Shown: one piece after another, positions 34,025 through 42,528 of the stretch
Layout: every line of letters begins with the position of its first letter
How positions within the stretch are numbered: the stretch's first letter is position 1
Assembly: GCA_964622325.1 (NCBI GenBank)
Contig: CAZUOJ010000001.1
Location: forward strand, 62,001 to 126,000
DNA: 64,000 bases
Source: JAJFUB01 sp964622325
Lineage (GTDB): Bacteria > Armatimonadota > Zipacnadia > Zipacnadales > UBA11051
Direction of reading: 5' to 3'
The notes under the pieces: model-generated
The model's database searches: none
The model's input: the letters and a program-made list of their open reading frames with translations, nothing else
What the model was told of the DNA's origin: nothing
Position numbers and translations under genes: made by a program

Positions 34025-34054
34025 TTGGCTTGCTTTTAAGAATGAAATTATAAT
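34025..34054 (+). promoter_or_regulatory. Candidate sigma-70 promoter for the YfhO-type gene
   Basis: TTGGCT (34025-34030) and a consensus TATAAT (34049-34054) are separated by 18 bases inside the AT-rich divergent spacer. The predicted start near 34061 gives a leader of about 50 bases. Confidence 0.5.
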
Positions 34055-34111
34055 CTTTAACACAGAATTTGTTTAGGCCGAAAAGCCCCTAAAATTTATG
34101 CCACAGGAAAC

Positions 34112-36607
34112 ATGATGAACAGAAGAGAAAAATGGAAAAATTTTTTCAGACGATATTGCCATCAAATTTGGCTTTTGTGCGCTGTTCTCAGTTTGCCTGT
34201 CCTCTTTTGTGGGCAGACATTGCTTTTAGGACGGCCGTTAATCCGCGATGATGCGGCCTTACAATTCTATCCTCAATTTGCCCAATATGCGGAATGCTTG
34301 CGCCAAAACGATTTGTATTTATGGGATCCTCATCAATGGTGCGGGCTGCCCGCCCTTGGCACAGCCCAAAGCGGCGGCTTCTATCCTTTTCATTTAATAG
34401 CCTTTCGCTTGTTGCCCTGGCAAACAGCAATCCATTTTTGTTATTGGCTACATTTTGTTTTGGCGTTAGGCGGCTTTATCTGGCTCGCCCGCTCATGGGG
34501 AGCTGATTGGGGCCCCGCATTTACAGGAGGGGCTATCTACGCCTTTAGCGGCTTTGCCGCAGCACATCTTATTCATTATAATTTTGTTACAAGCTTAGCG
34601 CATTTTGTGCTGATTCTCGCTTTTCTGCAGGCGGCCTGGACACACAAAACAAAACGCTTCTGGGGCGCCTTGAGCGCCGAAATTGCTTTAGCTTTCTTGT
34701 CTATGCAGCCCCAGCTTTTCTTAATGGCTTTATTTATGGCCTTTTTGTGGCTTATCATTGAGGGCTGGAGACAAGAAATGCGAAGAGATGCCCCGCCATA
34801 TCCGTCTCTGCATAGAAATCTCGTTTATACAGCTTTTTCCTGTGTTCTGGCTTTTGTGCTTGTGTTGCCACAATTCTTATCCGAGCTAGAGCTGACGCGA
34901 CTAGTCTCCGCTACAGCAGGACAAACAGGCGAGCAAACAAGGAGTTTCATGTCATCTTATCCCTTTAGGGTTGTGGACATCCCTCGTATCGTGTTCCCGA
35001 ATTTATATGGCTCTGTCCACAATAGCGTTATGGGCTCAGGCCCTGCCTTTCACGAAACATCCGTTTTTGTCGGCATTGCCACATTGACATTGGCGGCTGC
35101 TGGAATTGTGCTCACATATCGCCGCCGCGGCTTTGCATTTATATTGACAGCTCTCCTTGTGGGCATATTTCTCATTCCTGTCAACAATCCCCTTTATTCG
35201 CTTCTCATCCATATTCCTGTGCTGAACAATTTTCGTTGTATGGGCCGTTGGGCATTGCTGCCGATTTTTAGCCTGGCGATGTTAGTCTCTTTAGGCTTGA
35301 CGGCTTTGCCCGTTGCCCCGCCACAAAAGCAAAAGCGCGCTGGGCTGGCGGCGAGCTTTGTCGCCAGCCTTGTGCTGCTTATTTTAGTTCTATTGTGGCT
35401 AACATTTGGCCAAGGGGAACAGGGCATTGCTGTGCCCGGGAGCGGCCGTCCTGTCACGGCGGAAACGCTTGCAGATGTGATTTATAATTGGCTTACGGGC
35501 TGGGAGCCGTTGTTAGTCTTATGGGGCGCTGCTTTAGCAGGGGCTTCCTTATGGCTTTCTCATCGGCGTCGTGTGAGCTGGACGCTCGCCTTTTTGGCCG
35601 CTTTCGTGCCCCTATGGCATTATTGGCAATCCGTCAATCAGCCAGGCCCTGCATTGTATTATGCCGCCGCCTGGCCTCCCGCCACAGCACAGGCAATTTT
35701 GAAAAACGGAGGAGGACGACTGACAACGCTTCCGCCGGAATTAGTGGGCGTGGATATGAAAAAAGCGCAGAAACGCAAAAATCTTGTGGGCTCAGCACAA
35801 AATAAGATGGAGATAGACATCTCCCGCGAGCTGCTTACGCCTGTCTTGGGACTGTGTTATGGGCTATCGTATGCCGACGGCTATCGCCATCGTCTCAGCA
35901 CGCCCGCGACATATCAGATTTGGCAGCAATATTTCCATTATGGCGTTCAAGCTTTTACAGGCCAAATCAGGAGCTCCGCCGAAACAATTGCCATTTTCGG
36001 CACGCCTACAGAACGAATGAAGCGTCTCCATCAACTGTGTGGCATACAATTCATTGTGACGCCAGGAGAAATTGAAGATCCCGATTTGGAGCTTATCCAC
36101 GAAGGCCCTGTGCGAGTGTATCGTTATCGAAAGCCACATCCGCAGGCCTGGCTCGTGAGGCGGGCGCATTTTGTCCCCGATCCACAAGCCCAATTAATCG
36201 CTGTTAAACAGCGTAATTTTAGGCCGGATCAAGAGGCTGTTGTGGACGCGCCTTTGCCTTCCTTATCTTCAAAAAAGGCAGGAATAAACAAGGCAGTTGA
36301 AGGCCCTTTCCTTGGCGCTCAGCCCCGAGATGTTGTTGCTGTTCATCGCCGCTTTAATGAAACAATTGTCCATGTCAATGCAAAAGCGCCGGCCCTGCTT
36401 GTTATGGCCGACGCTTATTATCCTGGCTGGAAAGCATATCTAGATGGAAAGCCCTCGCCTATTATGCGCGCTAATTTCGCGTTTCGGGCCGTAGCTGTGC
36501 CAGCCGGAGAGCATGAGATTGTTTTTCGCTACGAGCCTTCTTATTGGCGTCCTGGCGTGGCGCTTATGTTGTTAGGCTGTGTCTTGCTTCTTTTTCTCCT
36601 GCTTTAA
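34112..36607 (+). CDS. YfhO-type polytopic membrane protein
   Basis: The 831-residue protein has about a dozen hydrophobic helices in its first 540 residues. Early motifs are RDDAALQFYPQFAQYAECL and LYLWDPHQWCGLPALGTAQ, typical of YfhO/GT-C-type proteins that use lipid-linked sugars. The C-terminal part (about 560-800) is soluble and beta-rich, ending with ADAYYPGWKAYLDGKP, GEHEIVFRYEPSYW and a last helix; this ending is diagnostic for YfhO. YfhO of Bacillus takes part in glycosylation of lipoteichoic acid. The acceptor here is unknown. Two adjacent ATGs (34112 and 34115) compete as start. Confidence 0.85.
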   Translation: MMNRREKWKNFFRRYCHQIWLLCAVLSLPVLFCGQTLLLGRPLIRDDAALQFYPQFAQYAECLRQNDLYLWDPHQWCGLPALGTAQSGGFYPFHLIAFRLLPWQTAIHFCYWLHFVLALGGFIWLARSWGADWGPAFTGGAIYAFSGFAAAHLIHYNFVTSLAHFVLILAFLQAAWTHKTKRFWGALSAEIALAFLSMQPQLFLMALFMAFLWLIIEGWRQEMRRDAPPYPSLHRNLVYTAFSCVLAFVLVLPQFLSELELTRLVSATAGQTGEQTRSFMSSYPFRVVDIPRIVFPNLYGSVHNSVMGSGPAFHETSVFVGIATLTLAAAGIVLTYRRRGFAFILTALLVGIFLIPVNNPLYSLLIHIPVLNNFRCMGRWALLPIFSLAMLVSLGLTALPVAPPQKQKRAGLAASFVASLVLLILVLLWLTFGQGEQGIAVPGSGRPVTAETLADVIYNWLTGWEPLLVLWGAALAGASLWLSHRRRVSWTLAFLAAFVPLWHYWQSVNQPGPALYYAAAWPPATAQAILKNGGGRLTTLPPELVGVDMKKAQKRKNLVGSAQNKMEIDISRELLTPVLGLCYGLSYADGYRHRLSTPATYQIWQQYFHYGVQAFTGQIRSSAETIAIFGTPTERMKRLHQLCGIQFIVTPGEIEDPDLELIHEGPVRVYRYRKPHPQAWLVRRAHFVPDPQAQLIAVKQRNFRPDQEAVVDAPLPSLSSKKAGINKAVEGPFLGAQPRDVVAVHRRFNETIVHVNAKAPALLVMADAYYPGWKAYLDGKPSPIMRANFAFRAVAVPAGEHEIVFRYEPSYWRPGVALMLLGCVLLLFLLL

Positions 36608-36618
36608 GGCCAGCAGTT

Positions 36619-37068
36619 TCAATGTGTTTCGGCGTGCGGATCAATTTTTTCTAGACGCGCAATTTTTTCTTCCAGCAAAGGCGGGGGCGTTTTTTCGGGA
36701 TGTTTCGCATAATAATCTTTAATGGCGGCTGCAATGCCCTGTTCGGCCAGAACAGAACAATGCAATTTCACAGGAGGCAAGCCCCCTAATTCCTCCACAA
36801 CAGTGCGATTATCCACTGCTAAGGCTTCGGCCAGCGTTTTGCCTTTGACGAGCTCTGTCAGCATAGAGCTGACAGCAATCGCTGCGCCACAGCCAAATGT
36901 CTGGAATTTTATGTCTTCAATCCGTTCCGTTTCCGGATTTACGCGCATTGTAATCCGCATCATATCCCCGCATTTGGGATTGCCGACATCGCCTATGGCA
37001 TCGGGATTCTCAATTTCGCCAACATTGCGCGGCTGGCGGAAATGTTCCAGCACTTTCTCCGAATACAT
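36619..37068 (-). CDS. iscU: IscU/NifU-like iron-sulfur cluster scaffold
   Basis: The ATG at 37068 gives 149 residues: MYSEKVLEHFRQPRNVGEIE is the standard N-terminus, and the three cluster ligands are in NPKCGDMMRI (with the Asp that tunes release), FGCGAAIAVSSML and LHCSVLAEQGI. After about residue 125 comes a tail ending in PHAETH that other IscU proteins lack. No cysteine desulfurase or Fe-S assembly gene is adjacent. An upstream ATG at 37101 adds 11 residues and is less likely. It converges with the YfhO-type gene. Confidence 0.9.
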   Translation of the reverse strand: MYSEKVLEHFRQPRNVGEIENPDAIGDVGNPKCGDMMRITMRVNPETERIEDIKFQTFGCGAAIAVSSMLTELVKGKTLAEALAVDNRTVVEELGGLPPVKLHCSVLAEQGIAAAIKDYYAKHPEKTPPPLLEEKIARLEKIDPHAETH

Positions 37069-37276
37069 CTTCCAGCCATCCTTTCGTATTTGCCAGTACA
37101 ATTCGTTTTTGAAAAATTTTTTCTATATAATTAATACTACAAAAATTTTATGAAACGATTAAAAATTAGCTTTTTGAGTTTAAACAATACATCAAACTCA
37201 TAGATTATATATCTGAGGACAGAATTGTGCAATGTTTATTGTCAGGAGCTCTTTATTGATAATGCCCAAAAATAAG

Positions 37277-37305
37277 TTGCACAAGCTTCAAAAGAGTGAT
37301 ATGCT
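37277..37305 (+). promoter_or_regulatory. Candidate sigma-70 promoter for the phospholipase-like/VWA gene
   Basis: TTGCAC (37277-37282) and TATGCT (37300-37305) are 17 bases apart, 45 bases before the gene's ATG. This places the transcript start near 37312. Confidence 0.5.
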
Positions 37306-37323
37306 GAAGCCCTATCTTTGTAT

Positions 37324-37349
37324 AAAGGAGATCATCAAAGGAGATCATC
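37324..37349 (+). repeat. Perfect 13-base tandem duplication containing the Shine-Dalgarno site
   Basis: AAAGGAGATCATC occurs twice without a gap (37324-37336 and 37337-37349), ending next to the ATG at 37350. Each copy has an AAGGAG. The proximal one is at the normal distance from the start; the distal one is 13 bases further up. The duplication may be a recent slippage event or may raise ribosome loading. Confidence 0.85.
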
Positions 37350-39236
37350 ATGAAATTTTGCCGGAGCTTTATGTTTGTTTGGATTGGCTTATGCCTCTGC
37401 GCCGGAGCATATAGCAGCCAGGCGCCAGGCCATATCTATGTGGCTCTAAAAGCGCGGGAGCAAGCGCCAGAGAATATCCGGGCTATCATAGACGCAAATT
37501 TGTCCGCCTATCTAGCAGGGGCAACAGGCCCGGATATTGCCCTCACTACATATTTAATCGCGGAAGCTTTAGGACAGCATCATCCCGGTTCCGAAGCGCA
37601 TTATGAAAAAACAGGCGAGCTGATAAAGAATATGTTGTTGCTCGCCAATAACACGACTGATCCCAAATTAAAAGGCCAAAACATGGCCTTTGCCTTAGGC
37701 TGGCTCACGCATTATTGTACTGATAATGTTATCCATCCGCTTGTCAATGAATTTGGGGGTTATTTTGGCGCCGGAGGAGAACATATTGTCCGGCATAAGC
37801 GCCTGGAGCTTGTGGAATGTTCTCATGTGTTCCAAAAAGGCTATGGCAATTTAGACAATAATTATTGCATCAGTTCCTCCGCTGTCCCTGTGACTTTCAT
37901 TTGTGATGCTTTCCGCAAAACATTCCCTCAACAGTCTGCTTATCAAAGCAGTATTGATGTCCACTCAGGCATGCAATTGCGTCCCTCCTTTGAAGCAGAT
38001 TTGGGGAAATCAGCACTTTTGATGGCACAGGCGACTTCCTGGCTTGTGAGCGCTTATCGCGGCGAAACAAATTATGTGCGTGGGCCTGTTTTCAGTACTG
38101 TATTAAAGGGCTATCCGCCCACAAACGAACAATATAAGAAGCTGATGGATCCGCTTGTAATTGAGCGTGTGGAGCTGGAAGAGCCTAATCGGGAAAAAGG
38201 CGAAAAGCAAGGCTGGATAAAAGTTACATACACGATCAATGATTTGTATCTGTATAAATTGTTTTGTCAGCAATGGAATGTCCGCATTGAGCAGGCTATT
38301 TCCTCTTCAGTGCAATTTTTCCAGGCCTTTGCCGCAGATCCGCAAGCGATAAGCATTCCGGATCGGAATCTGGATACAGGCGGCGCTATTGGCTCCACAT
38401 ACGACACAAATGCTGCTTGGCCCGGGCTTCCCAAAATTTCCCGCCTGCTTGCTTTTGCCGCAATCCAGAATCCCAAAAAGCAAGATGTGGGGCCTGAAGC
38501 GTTCAAAAACGGCTTTTGGATATATATCCCCTTTGTGGAGGCTAATGCCCCCATTTTGAATGGGCTGGGAGACAAAGGACGGCCTGTGCATGGAGACACA
38601 ATTAAAACGGCGAAAGCGGAATGGAATAGCGACGAACAAACAGGCACGGCCTTTTTCAAAATTCCTTTCGATTGTTCAGAAGTTGGAAAATATCACGCCA
38701 AAATACGGATTGCTTTGGCTCAAGAGAATACAAAGCGGCTTTATGGCTGGGAGGAGCAAGGGCAAACAATACAGGCTTCCTGGGAGGGGGATTTAGGCGG
38801 AGCGCCGGAATTGTCTATTCTGTTTCTTGTGGATACTAGCGGAAGTATGCAAGGCAGCAAAATTGAAGCCGCACGGGCTGCAGTCAAGCGCACAGTGGAT
38901 CGAACGAATGATGGCAAGACGGAATGGGCGCTTGTACGCTTCGGCGGCTGCAGTGTCTCTGTCGTCTGCCGCTTTACGATGGATGCCGAAAAAATCAAGC
39001 AAGCGGCCGATTTGCTGCAAGCTGGAGGCGACACGCCATTTGTATATGCCCGCGAAAAATCATTAAGCTATCTGGTCCGCAATGGCCGTGGGAAAACAGG
39101 GCGTCTTGTGATTCTGTGTGATGGACAGGACAATTGCCCGGAACACGGAGGCATTACACAGCCTGAAGCCAGTGCCCAATTACAAAAGCTTATGCTGCAA
39201 GTTAAAACAATGCCTTTAGGAGGTGGGGGACGATGA
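37350..39236 (+). CDS. Exported zinc-phospholipase-C-like protein with C-terminal VWA domain
   Basis: The 628-residue protein has a signal peptide (to about residue 23). Residues of about 24-250 resemble the bacterial zinc-dependent phospholipase C fold: APGHIYVALKAR (His28), AGATGPDIAL, and FALGWLTHYCTDNVIHPLVN with His121, Asp125 and His129. A beta-rich middle part follows. At about 488-628 there is a von Willebrand factor A domain with the MIDAS motif DTSGSM (Asp495), a GGDTP threonine loop and RLVILCDGQDN. The VWA domain stops before its last strand and helix; the last residues LGGGGR are encoded by the ribosome site of the next gene. The next gene encodes what looks like the missing part. 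Confidence 0.72.
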   Translation: MKFCRSFMFVWIGLCLCAGAYSSQAPGHIYVALKAREQAPENIRAIIDANLSAYLAGATGPDIALTTYLIAEALGQHHPGSEAHYEKTGELIKNMLLLANNTTDPKLKGQNMAFALGWLTHYCTDNVIHPLVNEFGGYFGAGGEHIVRHKRLELVECSHVFQKGYGNLDNNYCISSSAVPVTFICDAFRKTFPQQSAYQSSIDVHSGMQLRPSFEADLGKSALLMAQATSWLVSAYRGETNYVRGPVFSTVLKGYPPTNEQYKKLMDPLVIERVELEEPNREKGEKQGWIKVTYTINDLYLYKLFCQQWNVRIEQAISSSVQFFQAFAADPQAISIPDRNLDTGGAIGSTYDTNAAWPGLPKISRLLAFAAIQNPKKQDVGPEAFKNGFWIYIPFVEANAPILNGLGDKGRPVHGDTIKTAKAEWNSDEQTGTAFFKIPFDCSEVGKYHAKIRIALAQENTKRLYGWEEQGQTIQASWEGDLGGAPELSILFLVDTSGSMQGSKIEAARAAVKRTVDRTNDGKTEWALVRFGGCSVSVVCRFTMDAEKIKQAADLLQAGGDTPFVYAREKSLSYLVRNGRGKTGRLVILCDGQDNCPEHGGITQPEASAQLQKLMLQVKTMPLGGGGR

Positions 39237-39928
39237 AAAATTTAAGGGGCATTTTACTAGTGATTTTGATATGGATATTATTTGTAGCGACATCAGGATG
39301 GCCCCAAGGCGCGGCCTCTTCCTATGATTTTGCCGCTGAAGCGGAAGAGTTGTCTATCCCCGGGGAAACAGTGCAACAGGCGGCCGAGAAAGCGGCAGAG
39401 GCTTTAAAAAATTCTCAAATGCAGATCAGCATCAGCACAGTCGGCTTTGATATTGCGCCGGGCTCGGAAGCGGAAAAGATGTTGCAGGAGACAGCCCAGA
39501 TTGGCGGCGGCTCCTACTTTTTAGCCAGTAACAGCGGGGAGCTGGCGGAGGCGCTGGGGAATGCCGCCACTGGCCAAGCCTCTTCGGGCAATGCAGCGGG
39601 AAAAATTATTGTTTTGCAGCCCAAAGAAAATGATATTGCGGGACCTAATATAGAAATCGTGGGGCAGGCAGATCCATCGTGGCTGATTGTCATTTATACA
39701 GTCGTGTATAAGGCTGAGTCAGGGGAAAAACTGCGCACAGTCCCCGGAATGCGCCATCGTCCCCAAGAAAATGGCCAATTTAATTTCCGTATCTCCACGC
39801 CGCGGATTATGTTTGGCACAGGAGAAGAAGCGCCTGTGTTACGCTATGAGCTTCATGTGGGCGCCATCCTGCCAGATGGGAAACAGGGCCCCGAGACAAT
39901 CATTAATTTGTTTTCGCCGAAAAAATAG
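39233..39928 (+). CDS. Exported protein with C-terminal portion of a VWA domain
   Basis: The 231-residue protein has its own signal peptide (MKNLRGILLVILIWILFVAT). Residues of about 40-110 read like the last third of a VWA domain: QQAAEKAAEALKNSQMQISI, STVGFDIAPGSEAEKMLQET and GGGSYFLASNSGELAEAL. No MIDAS motif is present. A beta-sandwich-like C-terminal domain follows (IIVLQPKENDIAGPNIEIVG...). The ATG overlaps the previous stop (ATGA) and uses AGGAGGTGGGG. It looks as though the VWA domain was divided between two genes, with the second fragment gaining a signal peptide. A fully separate protein of similar fold is the alternative. Confidence 0.65.
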   Translation: MKNLRGILLVILIWILFVATSGWPQGAASSYDFAAEAEELSIPGETVQQAAEKAAEALKNSQMQISISTVGFDIAPGSEAEKMLQETAQIGGGSYFLASNSGELAEALGNAATGQASSGNAAGKIIVLQPKENDIAGPNIEIVGQADPSWLIVIYTVVYKAESGEKLRTVPGMRHRPQENGQFNFRISTPRIMFGTGEEAPVLRYELHVGAILPDGKQGPETIINLFSPKK

Positions 39929-39960
39929 AGACACAAAAACATAAAAGAATCCCCTGGAAA

Positions 39961-39998
39961 AGCTGCGCGTGATATAATCATAATGGTTATGCGCAGCT
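39961..39998 (+). promoter_or_regulatory. Extended -10 promoter inside a perfect inverted repeat at the recO start
   Basis: AGCTGCGC (39961-39968) and its exact complement GCGCAGCT (39991-39998) flank 22 bases. These contain TGATATAAT, an extended -10 element, and the first two possible ATG codons of recO. This could be an operator where a dimeric regulator blocks RNA polymerase. In a longer transcript it could be a hairpin holding the start codons in its loop. No -35 match is seen, as expected for extended -10 promoters. Confidence 0.5.
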
Positions 39999-40762
39999 AT
40001 AACGCGAAGGGCATTACTCTTTCAGCCCATAAATTCGGCGAGACAGGCCGCGTCGTCCATTTTTTTACGGCTGAATACGGCAAGATTGAAGCGATTGCCC
40101 AGGGAATCGGCAAGCCGGGCAGCAAGCTCGCCGCGGCCATAGAGCCTCTTACAATTTCCCATCTTCATTTGGCCAAAGGCCGTCAGCTGGATCGTCTTAC
40201 ACAAGCAGAAGTCCTGGAGTCTTTTTTGCCCCTCCGGCAGGATTTGAGGCGCCTGGCCTATGCGAGCCTTCTTCTGGAAATGACAGATTTGTTGACGGAA
40301 GTGGGGGCGCCTGTGCCGGGGCTTTTTGAAGAGCTCAAAGCCGCTTTAGAGGCCTTAACACAGGGCGCAGATGTGGATTTAGCCGTCGCCGCATATGCAT
40401 TGCGATTGCTCCGCCTGCAAGGCATTGCTCCTGAGCTTTATATATGTGCAGAATGTGGCGCAGCGCTGCAAGGAGGGGCGCTTTATGCGCCTGCCGCTGG
40501 AGGATTTCTCTGCAGACAATGCAGCCCCGAAACACAAGGCCTTTTAAGTGTGCAAGAGACGACATTACAGGTCCTGCGGACCCTAATTACAATCCCCTGG
40601 ACAGATATCTTTCATTTGCGAATGACATCACAGGCGCAGCGAGAAATGAGGCAAATCATTCATTCTCATTTGCGCTATCAATTGGGCATGCCACTGAAGA
40701 GCCTGAAATTTTTAGCTCAGATATCGTATCCGCGGGAAAATGGAGGCGGAGGCAATGAATAA
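39983..40762 (+). CDS. recO: DNA repair protein RecO
   Basis: RecO anneals single strands and loads RecA with RecF and RecR. The product is 259 residues or fewer: an N-terminal OB domain (AKGITLSAHKFGETGRVVHF, FTAEYGKIEAIAQGIGKP), a helical domain and a zinc finger (CAECGAA... and FLCRQCSPET). No Shine-Dalgarno site precedes the ATG at 39983. An extended -10 box, TGATATAAT, occupies 39970-39978. A transcript starting near 39985 would be leaderless if translation begins at the in-frame ATG at 39989. The end overlaps polX by eight bases. Confidence 0.92.
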   Translation: MVMRSYNAKGITLSAHKFGETGRVVHFFTAEYGKIEAIAQGIGKPGSKLAAAIEPLTISHLHLAKGRQLDRLTQAEVLESFLPLRQDLRRLAYASLLLEMTDLLTEVGAPVPGLFEELKAALEALTQGADVDLAVAAYALRLLRLQGIAPELYICAECGAALQGGALYAPAAGGFLCRQCSPETQGLLSVQETTLQVLRTLITIPWTDIFHLRMTSQAQREMRQIIHSHLRYQLGMPLKSLKFLAQISYPRENGGGGNE

Positions 40763-42494
40763 TGAGGAAGTGGCTCATATTTTGAATGAAATTAGCCAGT
40801 TGCTGGCGATATGCGATGAGAATGTTTTCAAAGTGCGCAGCTATGAACGGGCGGCGGAAGCCGTGGCCGGGCTGGCGCGTCCTGTAGCTGAATATGTGGC
40901 CGAAGGCTCCTTGACAACGATTCCGGGCGTGGGCCAGAGCATTGCTGATGTCATTACAGAGCTTATCACAACAGGACAATCTTCTGTACATCAACAGCTT
41001 CTTTCCAGCTGCCCGGCAGGCCTGTTAGAGATGTTGCGTATTCCAGGCTTTGGGCCGCGCAAGGCGGGACAAGTTTATCGCGAATTAGGAATTAGCTCCG
41101 TCGCGGAGCTTGAAGCCGCGGCCCGGGCGGGAAAGCTACGCCATTTAAAGGGCTTTGGCGCCAAGACGGAAGAGAAAATTCTGGCAGGCATCGCTCAGCT
41201 TCACGCAGGCGAAGAGAGGGCTTTGTTAGGCGATGTTCTGCCCGTGGCAGAAGCGTTTGTGGAGCAATTACGAACGCATCCGCTCGTCCAGCAGGCCGAG
41301 ATGGCCGGCAGCGCCCGGCGACGGAAGGAAACAATCGGGGATCTGGACATTCTTGCCACTAGCGAAAAGCCCGCCGAAGTTACGCGCTGGTTTGCGCGAG
41401 AAGGAGGGCTGGCCCATGTGGAATTAGCCGGCGATACGAAAGTCAGCGGGCGCACGGAGGCGGGATTGCAAGTGGATTTGCGCGTCGTGCCGCCTCATTG
41501 TTATGGCGCTGCTCTGCAATATTTTACGGGTTCCATGCAACATAATGTGCGGCTGCGAGAACGAGCGCAAAAACAAGGACTGACAATCAGCGAATATGGT
41601 GTGTTTGAGGGCGAACGTGAAGCCAAAGGAAAGCAAATTGCTGGCGAAACAGAAGAAAGCGTGTATGCGGCTGTAGGCTTGCCGTGGATCCCGCCAGAAT
41701 TACGAGAAGATAGAGGAGAAATTGCCGCCGCCGAAGAAGGGCGCTTGCCCCAATTAATCGCGCTTTCTGATATTCGGGCAGAGCTGCATTTGCATACGAA
41801 TGCGAGCGATGGCCGTTTTTCCATCGCCGAAATGGCTGCCGCATGCCAAGAATTAGGCTACAGCTATATGGCTGTGACAGATCATTCGGCCGCACTAGTC
41901 ATTGCGAACGGGCTGGATGCCCAGCGCTTACGTGCCCAAATTGACGAAATTAAGGCCTTAAATCAGCAGTTGCCGGACATAACGATCCTGGCGGGCACGG
42001 AAGCGAATATCCATACTGACGGCTCTGTGGATGTTCCCGAAGAGCTGTGGCCAGAATTAGATATTGTCATCGGCGCCATTCATAGCGGATTCAGCAAGGA
42101 CGCAGACAAAATGACTGAACGCCTTGTGAAAGCAATGAAAAGCGGCCGCATAGATATTTTAGCCCATCCCACAGGACGGCTGCTGTTGAGCCGGCAGGGC
42201 TATGAAATTCACATCAAACAGCTTATTGAAGCAGCGGCAGAATATCGTGTGGCTCTGGAAATAAACGCCAATCCTTTACGTCTGGATTTGTCTGATATTC
42301 ACACACGTCTTGCCGTGGAAAATGGCGCCTTGTTAAGCATTAACACAGATGCCCATTCGCGGGACGAATTGTCCCTAATGCGTTATGGGGTTATGACAGC
42401 GCGTCGAGGCTGGGCTGAGCCTAAACATGTCATAAATACATGGCCTCTGGAAAAGCTGCGCGCTTGGCTGCAGGAACGCCGCCGCCTCTTTTAG
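40755..42494 (+). CDS. polX: Family X DNA polymerase / PHP 3'-5' exonuclease (PolX)
   Basis: PolX fills short gaps in base-excision repair. The ATG at 40755 with GGAGG just upstream gives 579 residues. Helix-hairpin-helix motifs lie at about 50-120 (LTTIPGVGQSIADVI, RIPGFGPRKAGQVY). The polymerase site has AGSARRRKETIGDLDILATS, with the two catalytic Asp, and QVDLRVVPP. The C-terminal PHP exonuclease domain has LHLHTNASDGR, VTDHSAALVIANGLD, TILAGTEANIHTDGS and AHPTGRLL. All catalytic motifs look intact. An in-frame ATG at 40740 adds only five residues and lacks a ribosome site. Confidence 0.94.
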   Translation: MNNEEVAHILNEISQLLAICDENVFKVRSYERAAEAVAGLARPVAEYVAEGSLTTIPGVGQSIADVITELITTGQSSVHQQLLSSCPAGLLEMLRIPGFGPRKAGQVYRELGISSVAELEAAARAGKLRHLKGFGAKTEEKILAGIAQLHAGEERALLGDVLPVAEAFVEQLRTHPLVQQAEMAGSARRRKETIGDLDILATSEKPAEVTRWFAREGGLAHVELAGDTKVSGRTEAGLQVDLRVVPPHCYGAALQYFTGSMQHNVRLRERAQKQGLTISEYGVFEGEREAKGKQIAGETEESVYAAVGLPWIPPELREDRGEIAAAEEGRLPQLIALSDIRAELHLHTNASDGRFSIAEMAAACQELGYSYMAVTDHSAALVIANGLDAQRLRAQIDEIKALNQQLPDITILAGTEANIHTDGSVDVPEELWPELDIVIGAIHSGFSKDADKMTERLVKAMKSGRIDILAHPTGRLLLSRQGYEIHIKQLIEAAAEYRVALEINANPLRLDLSDIHTRLAVENGALLSINTDAHSRDELSLMRYGVMTARRGWAEPKHVINTWPLEKLRAWLQERRRLF

Positions 42495-42528
42495 CGTCTA
42501 AAATCCCAAAAAGCAAAGAAGGCTTTTT

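Noticed and set aside
39190..39260. Frameshift between the two VWA-bearing genes as a sequencing error
   Set aside because: The second gene has its own ribosome site and a complete signal peptide, so a simple indel does not restore one protein.
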